DNA from: Phycicoccus avicenniae_A
GTDB taxonomy: Bacteria; Actinomycetota; Actinomycetes; Actinomycetales; Dermatophilaceae
Reading direction: 5' to 3'
DNA: 64,000 bases
Assembly: GCF_050496545.1 (NCBI RefSeq)
Contig: NZ_JBNVZV010000002.1
Location: 1-64,000 of the forward strand
The notes under the pieces are model-generated. The model worked only from the letters and a program-made list of their open reading frames with translations. It searched no databases and was not told the origin of the DNA. The position numbers were made by a program, and so were the translations under genes. Shown here piece by piece: positions 41,414-48,212 of this stretch (positions within the stretch are counted from its first letter, which is position 1; the number at the start of each line of letters is the position of its first letter).

Positions 41414-42559
41414 TCACCCGCGCCGCAGCGTCACGACCGGCAGCTCGGGCGGGGCCGCGACCCGGATGGCCGGGCCCCAGGCGCCGATGCCGCGCGAGGT
41501 GAGCACCGGCACGTCGCCGACGTCGTGCAGGCCGTCGATGACCGGCTGCTGGAGCGGCACCAGGTACCGCAGGGGCCACATCTGTCCGCCGTGGGTGTGC
41601 CCGGAGAGCTGGAGGTCGACCCCGCGCCCGGCGACGTCGCGGGCCTGGCGCGGCTGGTGCGCCGCGTAGAGCGTGAACCCGGCGGGGTCGACGCCGGCCA
41701 GGGCTGCTTCGGGGTCGGGGGCGAACTCGCCGCCACCGGAGATGTCGTGCACCCCCGCGAGGGTGATCGACGCCCCGTCCTTGTCGAGCGCGACGTTCTC
41801 GTTCTTCAGGACGCGGATGCCGAGGTCCTCGAAGGCGCGCACCCAGTTGGCGGTGTCGCGGAACATCTCGTGGTTGCCCGTGGTCGCGTAGACACCGAGC
41901 GGCGCCTCGAGGTCGCGCAGCGGGGCGAGCTCGGGGCCGTAGCGGGCGGCGTAGCCGTCCTCGAGGTCGCCGGCGATGACGACGAGGTCGGGCTTCTGCG
42001 CGTTCACGAGGTCGACGACGCCGCGGGTGAAGTCCGCGCTGCGGACGGCCCCGGCGTGGATGTCGGTGACGAGCGCGACCCGGGCGCCGTCGAACTGGGC
42101 CGGCAGCTCGGGGGAGGAGACCTCGAACTCGGTGACCGACGGGTGGCTGGCCTCGTAGGCGCCGTAGCCGGTGACGCCGACGGCGAGCAGCGCGACGAGC
42201 GGCGCCCCGACGCGGTTGAGCCGGAGCCGGCCCGCCCGGCCGCGGTCGTGGCGCCAGCGCGCGAGCATCACGAGGGTCTTGAGGACCCCGAGCACGAGGA
42301 ACCCCAGGAAGAGGTAGAGGCAGGTCGCGAGGAAGGCCTGCCCGGTCCACGCGACGGGGCGCATCGTGGCCGGGCTCCACGCGCCGCCCCAGACGTCGAA
42401 GCCCTCGAGGACGGCGGCGAGCAGGGCGATGAGCACGACGGCGAGGACCCACGGCACCCAGCGCCGGCCCCAGCGGGGCGCGACGGCGAGACGGTGCCAG
42501 ACGAAGACGAGGAAGCCGGCGAAGACGCCGATCGGCACGAGGGCCGCGAGCGCGCTCAT
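41414..42559 (-). CDS. Membrane metallophosphoesterase
   Basis: The 381-residue protein has about four N-terminal membrane segments (residues ~5-130) and a C-terminal calcineurin-like phosphoesterase domain: LVTDIHAG, VVIAGDLEDG, TTGNHEMF and LSGHTHGGQ, the complete di-metal site. Such YkuE-like proteins hydrolyse phospholipid or nucleotide phosphoesters at the membrane. ATG 42559 overlaps the gpx stop by ATGA. It also lies close to tag, so the three form an operon. Confidence 0.9.
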   Translation of the reverse strand: MSALAALVPIGVFAGFLVFVWHRLAVAPRWGRRWVPWVLAVVLIALLAAVLEGFDVWGGAWSPATMRPVAWTGQAFLATCLYLFLGFLVLGVLKTLVMLARWRHDRGRAGRLRLNRVGAPLVALLAVGVTGYGAYEASHPSVTEFEVSSPELPAQFDGARVALVTDIHAGAVRSADFTRGVVDLVNAQKPDLVVIAGDLEDGYAARYGPELAPLRDLEAPLGVYATTGNHEMFRDTANWVRAFEDLGIRVLKNENVALDKDGASITLAGVHDISGGGEFAPDPEAALAGVDPAGFTLYAAHQPRQARDVAGRGVDLQLSGHTHGGQMWPLRYLVPLQQPVIDGLHDVGDVPVLTSRGIGAWGPAIRVAAPPELPVVTLRRG

Positions 42560-43056
42560 GCCTCGGTGCTGCCCCCGGCGGCCAGGGCGGCGCGGGCGTC
42601 GGCGGTGATGTCGGCGGGCTCGGTGTTGGGGGCGTAGCGCTCGATGACGCGGCCGTCGCGGCCCACGAGGAACTTGGTGAAGTTCCACTTGATGCGGCCG
42701 CCGAGCAGGCCCTTCTTCTCGGACTTCAGCCACTCGAAGAGCGGGTGGGCGTCGTCGCCGTTGACGTCGACCTTGGCGAACATCGGGAAGGTGACGCCGT
42801 AGTTCATCTGGCAGAACTCGCCGATCTCGTCCTCGGCCCCCGGCTCCTGGCTGCCGAACTGGTTGCAGGGGAAGCCGAGTACTACGAAGCCGTCGTCCTT
42901 GAGCTCTTCGTACAGGGCCTCGAGGCCGGCGTACTGGGGGGTGAAGCCGCACTTGCTCGCCGTGTTGACGACGAGCACGACGTCGCCGGCGTACGTGGAC
43001 AGGTCGCGCTGCTCGCCGGTGAGGGCGGTCGCGGAGAAGTCGGAGATGGTGGTCAT
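42556..43056 (-). CDS. Glutathione peroxidase-family protein
   Basis: The 166-residue thiol peroxidase has NTASKCGFTPQY with a peroxidatic Cys (not selenocysteine), FPCNQFGSQEPG and KWNFTKFLVGRDG, giving the Cys/Gln/Trp/Asn tetrad. Bacterial members usually use thioredoxin rather than glutathione, and actinobacteria lack glutathione. ATG 43056 follows GACGAT by 6 bases. As first gene of its operon it links peroxide removal with tag, next to katG. Confidence 0.93.
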   Translation of the reverse strand: MTTISDFSATALTGEQRDLSTYAGDVVLVVNTASKCGFTPQYAGLEALYEELKDDGFVVLGFPCNQFGSQEPGAEDEIGEFCQMNYGVTFPMFAKVDVNGDDAHPLFEWLKSEKKGLLGGRIKWNFTKFLVGRDGRVIERYAPNTEPADITADARAALAAGGSTEA

Positions 43057-43136
43057 GGGGTCATCGTCGCACGCGGTCCTGACGCTGCCGGCCCCGCGGC
43101 GGCCACCCTCGACGCGCCCCGGCATAGCCTGAGCCG

Positions 43137-44609
43137 GTGCCCCGTGACCCGATGGCCCCGCCGCCCCTCGACGTCGACGTGCTCGTGGTCGGGGCCGGGC
43201 TCTCCGGCATCGACATGGCCTGCCGCCTCGCGATGCACCGGCCCGAGCTGACCTGGGCGGTCCTCGAGGCCCGGTCGGCCACGGGCGGCACGTGGGACCT
43301 CTTCCGGTACCCGGGGATCCGGTCCGACTCGGACATGTACACGCTCGGCTTCCCGTTCCGGCCGTGGCGCGGGCGCACGTCCATCGCCCCCGCGGCGGAG
43401 ATCCTGCGGTACCTGCGCGACACCGCCGACGAGCACGGCGTCACCGAGCGGACCCACCTCGGGCAGCGGGTCACCCGGCTGGAGTGGTCGGGGGAGGAGC
43501 GGCGCTGGACGGTGACCGCCCGCACCGAGTCCGGGGAGGTGCTGCTCCACCGCGCGCGGTTCGTGCACGTGGCGACCGGCTACTACGCCTACGACTCCGG
43601 GCACGTCGTGGAGTTCCCCCGGCAGGAGTCGTTCACCGGCGAGGTCGTGCACCCCCAGCACTGGCCGGAGGGGATGGCCGTCGCCGGGCGCCGGTTCGTC
43701 GTCGTCGGGAGCGGGGCCACGGCCATCACGCTCGTGCCGGCGCTCGTCGAGCAGGGAGCGGCGTCGGTGACGATGCTCCAGCGCAGCCCGAGCTACGTGG
43801 CGGCCCTCCCGAACACCGACGTCGTCGCCGACGGGCTGCGGCGGGTGCTGCCGGGGCGGGTCGCCCACCAGGTGGTCCGCGGCAAGAACGTCGCGCTCTC
43901 GACGGTGAGCTACCAGGCTCTGCGGCGGTGGCCGCAGGCCGGGCGGAGGCTGCTGCGGCGCCGGGTGGCGGACCGGCTGCCGGACGGCTATCCCGTCGAC
44001 ACCCACTTCAACCCGCGCTACGACCCGTGGGACGAGCGCGTCTGCGTCGCGCCGGACGGCGACCTGCTCGACGTTCTGGCCGACGGGCGGGCCTCGGTCG
44101 TCACGGCCACCATCGACGGGTTCGAGCCCGAGGGCGTGCGGCTGGCCGGGGGCGAGGTGCTGCCGGCCGACGTCGTCGTCACGGCGACCGGGCTGCGGCT
44201 CGAGGTCGGGGGCGGGGCGGAGGTGGTGGTGGACGGCGAACGGGTGGACCTCGCCACGCGGCACGTCTACAAGGGCTGCATGATCTCCGACGTGCCGAAC
44301 CTCGCGCTGTCCGTGGGGTACACGAACGCCAGCTGGACGCTCAAGGCCGACCTCACCGCGCGCTGGGTGTGCCACCTGCTGGGGTACCTCGATCGCCGGG
44401 GGCTGCGGGTGGCAGTGCCGCGCTGGGACGGCTCGGGTGGGGCGGACCAGCCGCTGCTCGGGCTGTCGTCCGGGTACGTCCGGCGCGGTGAGCACCTGCT
44501 GCCCAAGCAGGGCTCGCGCCGGCCGTGGCGGGTCGTGCAGAGCTACGTGTACGACGTCGCCGTGACCCGGTTCGGGCGCCTCGACGACGGGGTGCTCGAG
44601 CTCAGCTGA
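43137..44609 (+). CDS. EthA-like flavin monooxygenase (class B, Baeyer-Villiger type)
   Basis: The 490-residue enzyme uses FAD and NADPH to oxygenate ketones or sulfur compounds. It shows the FAD motif VVGAGLSGIDMACRL (residues ~16-30), GGTWDLFRYPGIRSDSDMY, the BVMO-like signature FTGEVVHPQHWPEG (~165), the NADPH motif VVGSGATAITLVPAL (~189) and a late ATG motif (VVTATGLRLEVGG). This matches mycobacterial EthA. GTG 43137 follows TAGCCT by 6 bases. It ends overlapping the MarR gene by 8 bases. Confidence 0.91.
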   Translation: MPRDPMAPPPLDVDVLVVGAGLSGIDMACRLAMHRPELTWAVLEARSATGGTWDLFRYPGIRSDSDMYTLGFPFRPWRGRTSIAPAAEILRYLRDTADEHGVTERTHLGQRVTRLEWSGEERRWTVTARTESGEVLLHRARFVHVATGYYAYDSGHVVEFPRQESFTGEVVHPQHWPEGMAVAGRRFVVVGSGATAITLVPALVEQGAASVTMLQRSPSYVAALPNTDVVADGLRRVLPGRVAHQVVRGKNVALSTVSYQALRRWPQAGRRLLRRRVADRLPDGYPVDTHFNPRYDPWDERVCVAPDGDLLDVLADGRASVVTATIDGFEPEGVRLAGGEVLPADVVVTATGLRLEVGGGAEVVVDGERVDLATRHVYKGCMISDVPNLALSVGYTNASWTLKADLTARWVCHLLGYLDRRGLRVAVPRWDGSGGADQPLLGLSSGYVRRGEHLLPKQGSRRPWRVVQSYVYDVAVTRFGRLDDGVLELS

Positions 44610-45252
44610 CCTGCTGCTCGGGTGGCGAGGGGCGGGCGGCGCGGAGCGGCCGCCGCGGGAGCGGCCGGTCGGCGAGGGCGTGGAGCAGCCGGAGCAGGGC
44701 TCGCACCTCGATGGGCTCCAGGCCCTCGAACCACTCGGCGGAGAGGGACTCGAGGCACTCCTCCACGCCGTCGAGGAGCTCACGACCTCGGGGCGTCAGC
44801 TCCGTCCGGTGGGTGCGCAGTTCTCGCCACCCGGGCTCGCGGGACACGAGCCCGGCGGCCTCGAGGCCCGCGAGGAGGCGACTCACGCGACGCTCCGGGA
44901 GGGCGAGGTACTCCGCGAGGTTGACGCCCGAGGACGGCTTGTCGCGAAGTCGGCGCAGCGCGTCGAGGCCGGTGGGTGTGATGCCGGGCGCGAGGCCGGA
45001 GATGGCCTGCACGAGCCCACGGTCGACCTGGGCGCCGGCCTGCCGCAGGAGGACGGGGAGATTGAGGTGGTCGTCGGGGACGGGCCGCTCCCATCGGCGC
45101 GGCTGGTCGGCACGGATCCCGTGGCGCAGGGCGAGGTGGTCGTGGAGGCGGACCCATGGCGTGTGCTCCGAAGCCTCGCTCGTCGGGATGCCGCGGCGGC
45201 GCATCCACGTCGGGGACCGACGGCCCGGGCCGTCGGCGGTGGGGACGTCCAT
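44602..45252 (-). CDS. MarR-family transcriptional regulator
   Basis: The 216-residue protein has a MarR winged helix in its centre and C-terminal half: TPTGLDALRRLRDKPSSGVNL, AEYLALPERRVSRLLAGLEAAGLV, then a wing (REPGWRELRTHRTELTPRGREL). The first 80 residues are basic and unlike typical MarR proteins. ATG 45252 has GAAGGGAGTCCC upstream. It converges on and overlaps the EthA-like gene, and probably controls it or itself; that is inference. Confidence 0.8.
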   Translation of the reverse strand: MDVPTADGPGRRSPTWMRRRGIPTSEASEHTPWVRLHDHLALRHGIRADQPRRWERPVPDDHLNLPVLLRQAGAQVDRGLVQAISGLAPGITPTGLDALRRLRDKPSSGVNLAEYLALPERRVSRLLAGLEAAGLVSREPGWRELRTHRTELTPRGRELLDGVEECLESLSAEWFEGLEPIEVRALLRLLHALADRPLPRRPLRAARPSPPEQQVS

Positions 45253-45392
45253 CGGGACTCCCTTCGCTCGGGTGCCGACGATCCTTCCCCATGCGGGTGT
45301 GGTGCCGCCGGCGTCATCCACAGGGGTCACTCACGGGTGGGTGACGGGCCGTTCACGGCCTGACCCGGCCCGGCACGAAGGTGGTGTTCTCC

Positions 45393-45623
45393 AGGATTCC
45401 GGTCGCTGCGACCGGTATCCCGGTCGTTGCGTCCGGGATCGTGGTCGCGATGTCCGGTATCCCGATCGGGGTGTCCGGTATCGCGGTCGTGGCGTCCGGT
45501 ATCCCGGTCGGGGTGTCCGGGATCGTGGTCGCGGTGTCCGGTATCCCGGTCGGGGTGACCGGTATCGCGGTCGTGGCGTCCGGGATCGTGGTCGCGGTGT
45601 CCGGTATCCCTGACGCGGCGACC
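45393..45623. repeat. 21-bp tandem repeat (minisatellite), 11 units
   Basis: Eleven units of 21 bp (first 45393-45413, last 45603-45623) follow the pattern GGNATCNNGGTCGNNGNGNCC with substitutions but no length change. Because 21 is a multiple of three, frames stay open in all directions and encode 7-residue repeats, yet no RBS supports a protein. The array fills most of the 488-bp gene-free stretch 45253-45740. Earlier bases in the stretch hold two short hairpins (near 45327-45346 and 45347-45360) and one DnaA-box-like 9-mer at 45314-45322. Confidence 0.93.
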
Positions 45624-45740
45624 GGGGTTCCGGGGAGAGACTGTCGTGAGCCGGGTCGCCGGACCGTTCGTAACCTCCTCCGGCGGCGTGATGCCGCGAG
45701 CGTCCGGACCGCGCGTCGCGGCGCTGGCAGGATGCCGCCC

Positions 45741-46385
45741 GTGACCGCCTCCCTCCTCCTGGTCCTCGCCGTCCTGGCCTCCGTCGTCGCGGCCGCCGCC
45801 GACTGGTGGGCCGTCGCCACCCGACGACCCGCGGTCGAGCGCTGGGCCAAGCCCACCGTGATGGTCGGCCTGCTCGGTGTGGCACTCGCGCTCGGCGACG
45901 GCCACCCGGTGCTGCCGTGGGTCCTCGTGGCCCTCGCTCTCGGCCTGGTCGGTGACGTCCTCCTCCTCGAGGACACCCCCACGCGCTTCCTCGGTGGCCT
46001 CGCGGCGTTCCTCCTCGGGCACCTCGCCTGGGTGGTGACCTTCGTGGGCATCGGACTGGACCGGCCGGCGCTCGCCGGCGTGGGGGCCGTGCTCGTCGTC
46101 GCCGCCCTCGTCGTCGGTCGCCGCATCCTCCCGGCCGCGTGGCGCGACGGCGGCGCCGCGCTCGCCGCACCCGTCGCCCTCTACATGGCGGTCATCGCGG
46201 CGATGGCGCTCACCGGGTGGGCGACCGGCCACCTCCTCGTCGGTCTCGGTGCCTCGCTCTTCGTCGTCAGCGACACGGTCCTCGCGCTGCGCAAGTTCGT
46301 CGCGGAGCGCCCCTGGCACGCGCTGGCCGTCATCACGACGTACCACCTCGCGCAGGCGCTCCTCCTCGTCGGGCTCCTCGCCTGA
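45741..46385 (+). CDS. YhhN / TMEM86-family membrane protein
   Basis: The 214-residue protein has about eight membrane segments and the family's intramembrane acidic motif LGLVGDVLLLED, plus FVVSDTVLALRKF. Eukaryotic and bacterial relatives hydrolyse lysoplasmalogen or act as lysophospholipid lyases. GTG 45741 follows CAGGAT by 7 bases; ATG 45732 lies within that hexamer and is the alternative. The frame stays open upstream through the minisatellite, but that extension lacks family similarity. Confidence 0.85.
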   Translation: MTASLLLVLAVLASVVAAAADWWAVATRRPAVERWAKPTVMVGLLGVALALGDGHPVLPWVLVALALGLVGDVLLLEDTPTRFLGGLAAFLLGHLAWVVTFVGIGLDRPALAGVGAVLVVAALVVGRRILPAAWRDGGAALAAPVALYMAVIAAMALTGWATGHLLVGLGASLFVVSDTVLALRKFVAERPWHALAVITTYHLAQALLLVGLLA

Positions 46386-46390
46386 ACGAG

Positions 46391-46423
46391 CGGGACCGCG
46401 CCGCCCGGGTGGACGACGCGGCC
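46391..46423. terminator. Weak hairpin between convergent genes
   Basis: GGGaCCGCG pairs imperfectly with CGCGGcCCC across about 14 bases. It is the only stem between the YhhN and metalloprotease stops and may end both. Confidence 0.35.
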
Positions 46424-46440
46424 CCGAAACGCCGTGCGGC

Positions 46441-47418
46441 TCAGGCCCGGTGCAGGCTCCACATGTTGTGGATGCGTGCACGCTGGCCGGCCGTGAACAG
46501 GTCGCGGCACCCGTCCTGCGTGTAGCTCATGAAGTTCCGGACCGGGTCACCCCGCCCGTCGTCCCCGCCGCAGCTGTTGCGAGCGTCGCAGTCGGTGCGC
46601 CCCGCAGAGGCGCTCGACATCCGGCCGGTGTCCGCGACCCGGTCGTCGGGCGCGCTGCAGCCCTCCTGGAACACGTGGTAGAGCCCCAGCCAGTGACCGA
46701 CCTCGTGGACGAGGGTGTCGCCGTTGCGGATCGTCGACCCACCGGGGACGCCCGGCATCACCTGGTGGTCGAGCCACACGCCGTCGAGGTTCGGGCGCTC
46801 GTCGACGTCCCACGGGAACGTTGCCCGTCCGTTGAGGCCGGTGGTCGAGCCGTCGTCACCGATGGACGCGGCGGTGTAGACGTTGAGCGTCCGCGTGCCG
46901 CCGCGGTGGTACTGGCGGGTCAGCGACCGTGCGCGGTCGCTGTCGAGGTCGAGGTTGGCGTTGGCCACCCGGATGTTCTCGTAGCCCGCGTAGACGAAGG
47001 TGACGTCGGTGTCGACGCCGCCCTGCGCACCCGCGTAGGCGTTGTTGAGGCGCGCGACGGCGTCGAGGGCCTCCTGGTTGTCCATCCGGCCGGCATCGGT
47101 CTCGTGGAGGTTGTGCAACCAGACGGTCACGGTCGGCGATGCGGCCTGGGCCGTGCGGGCGAGCCGCGATCCGCCGATCTCGAGCGCGGCGCGGTACTCG
47201 CGCTCGGCGGCCTCGTCGGCGGTGTCCTCGGCGTGGTCCGCGTAAGTGGCGTCGGTCGGTTCGGCGGAGGCGCCGGCGGCCGGTGCTCCGGGTGCGCACC
47301 CGACGCCTCCGCCCGCGAGCGGTGTGGCCGAGGCGCCCGGCACCATCAGTGCGGCGCCGATCGCCACGGCGGCCAGGGCGCGGGTGGTCGTGAATCCTCG
47401 TCGTGCGGTCCTCGTCAT
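46441..47418 (-). CDS. Secreted M43-type zinc metalloprotease
   Basis: The 325-residue preproprotein has a twin-basic signal peptide (TRTARRGFTTTRALAAVAIGA, read in parts, ending about residue 32), a short propeptide, and a catalytic domain with HEVGHWLGLYH (HExxHxxGxxH, ~residue 228) and the Met-turn NFMSYTQDGCRDLFT (~297). Two disulfide-like Cys pairs surround the site, as in cytophagalysin/pappalysin-like enzymes. It is released outside the cell. ATG 47418 has GAGGGGGACC upstream. Confidence 0.91.
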   Translation of the reverse strand: MTRTARRGFTTTRALAAVAIGAALMVPGASATPLAGGGVGCAPGAPAAGASAEPTDATYADHAEDTADEAAEREYRAALEIGGSRLARTAQAASPTVTVWLHNLHETDAGRMDNQEALDAVARLNNAYAGAQGGVDTDVTFVYAGYENIRVANANLDLDSDRARSLTRQYHRGGTRTLNVYTAASIGDDGSTTGLNGRATFPWDVDERPNLDGVWLDHQVMPGVPGGSTIRNGDTLVHEVGHWLGLYHVFQEGCSAPDDRVADTGRMSSASAGRTDCDARNSCGGDDGRGDPVRNFMSYTQDGCRDLFTAGQRARIHNMWSLHRA

Positions 47419-47522
47419 CGAGGTCCCCCTCTCGGTCGGGAGACGGGCGGTCCGGCCCCCGGGGCCTGTCTAGACCTCGCGCGCCGCCGGGGGAAGGGGG
47501 AGCGCTCCCCGTCCCCTGAGGA

Positions 47523-47539
47523 ATACCCCACAGGGGTAT
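47523..47539. promoter_or_regulatory. CsoR-type palindrome upstream of the DUF4396 gene
   Basis: The perfect inverted repeat ATACCCC-ACA-GGGGTAT matches the G-tract operator type used by CsoR/RcnR/CstR repressors. It lies 14 bases before the ATG and overlaps the likely -10. No csoR gene is in the window. Confidence 0.6.
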
Positions 47540-47553
47540 CGGGTGTCGCGGGT

Positions 47554-48024
47554 ATGAGCACCCACGAGGAGCACGCCCACGCGGTACACGGCGCGACCGG
47601 GGGACAGGCCGCGAGTGCCACGCTGCACTGCCTCACCGGCTGCGCCATCGGCGAGGTGCTGGGGATGGTCGTCGGCACGGCTGCGGGCCTGTCCACCGGC
47701 GCCACGGTCGTCCTGTCCGTCGCGCTCGCGTTCGTCTTCGGCTACGCCCTGACCCTCACGCCGATCCTGCGGGCCGGGGTGGCCCTCGGCGCCGCGCTCG
47801 GGCTCACCGTCGCCGCCGACACGGTCTCCATCGCGGTCATGGAGATCGTCGACAACCTCGTGATGGTCGCCGTGCCCGGGGCGATGGAGGCCGGCCTCGC
47901 GTCCGTGCTCTTCTGGGGGAGCCTGGCCTTCTCGCTGGCCGTGGCCTTCGTCGTCACCGTGCCGGTCAACCGCTGGCTCATCGCGCGGGGACGGGGACAC
48001 GCCGTCGTCCACGGGATGCACTGA
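47554..48024 (+). CDS. DUF4396 membrane protein with His-rich ends
   Basis: The 156-residue protein has four membrane segments. The N-terminus is His-rich (HEEHAHAVHG), the C-terminus ends HAVVHGMH, and the first helix carries the family motif LHCLTGCAIGE. The His-rich ends and two Cys next to a helix suggest metal handling. The upstream CsoR-like operator supports copper or reactive-sulfur regulation. No RBS is seen. Confidence 0.8.
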   Translation: MSTHEEHAHAVHGATGGQAASATLHCLTGCAIGEVLGMVVGTAAGLSTGATVVLSVALAFVFGYALTLTPILRAGVALGAALGLTVAADTVSIAVMEIVDNLVMVAVPGAMEAGLASVLFWGSLAFSLAVAFVVTVPVNRWLIARGRGHAVVHGMH

Positions 48025-48098
48025 CGCGCCGCTCGCCCGCGGGCGCACGCCCCGGATGTGCCGAGCGTGCCCCGGACCCCCTGCGGTACCCTGAGCGC

Positions 48099-48125
48099 GT
48101 GCCGAAGTACCTGCTCCTTGCCTAG
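48099..48125 (+). CDS. leuS leader peptide MPKYLLLA
   Basis: GTG 48099 opens an 8-codon ORF, reading Met-Pro-Lys-Tyr-Leu-Leu-Leu-Ala and stop. Its three Leu codons (CTG CTC CTT, 48111-48119) are consecutive. The start is 6 bases after TACCCT (48087-48092), the leaderless pattern of this genome. It ends just before two hairpins and leuS. Ribosome stalling at the Leu codons when charged tRNA-Leu is scarce would sense leucine. Confidence 0.8.
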   Translation: MPKYLLLA

Positions 48126-48178
48126 CCGCGCCGGCCACCCGGCCCGCGCGGCGACCCCTCCTGTGCGAGGGGTTTTTT
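48125..48178 (+). terminator. leuS attenuator: two hairpins and a T tract
   Basis: Hairpin 1 joins 48125-48136 to 48141-48152 (12 bp, one mismatch). Hairpin 2 joins ACCCCTC (48154-48160) to GAGGGGT (48167-48173) and is followed by six T, a textbook intrinsic terminator unusual in this high-GC window. A ribosome stalled in the leader peptide would cover the left arm of hairpin 1. A separate antiterminator is not obvious by eye. Confidence 0.85.
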
Positions 48179-48212
48179 CATGGCCGCAGGACGTACCGAC
48201 GACGAGGACGAG

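Noticed and set aside
45393..45623. CRISPR array
   Set aside because: Units are contiguous without spacers, the unit is only 21 bp, and no cas gene is present.
45381..45740. N-terminal extension of the YhhN protein through the 21-bp repeats (GIPVGVS-type heptads)
   Set aside because: The frame is open only because the unit length is a multiple of three; the other frames are open too. No RBS is visible and YhhN proteins begin where GTG 45741 starts.
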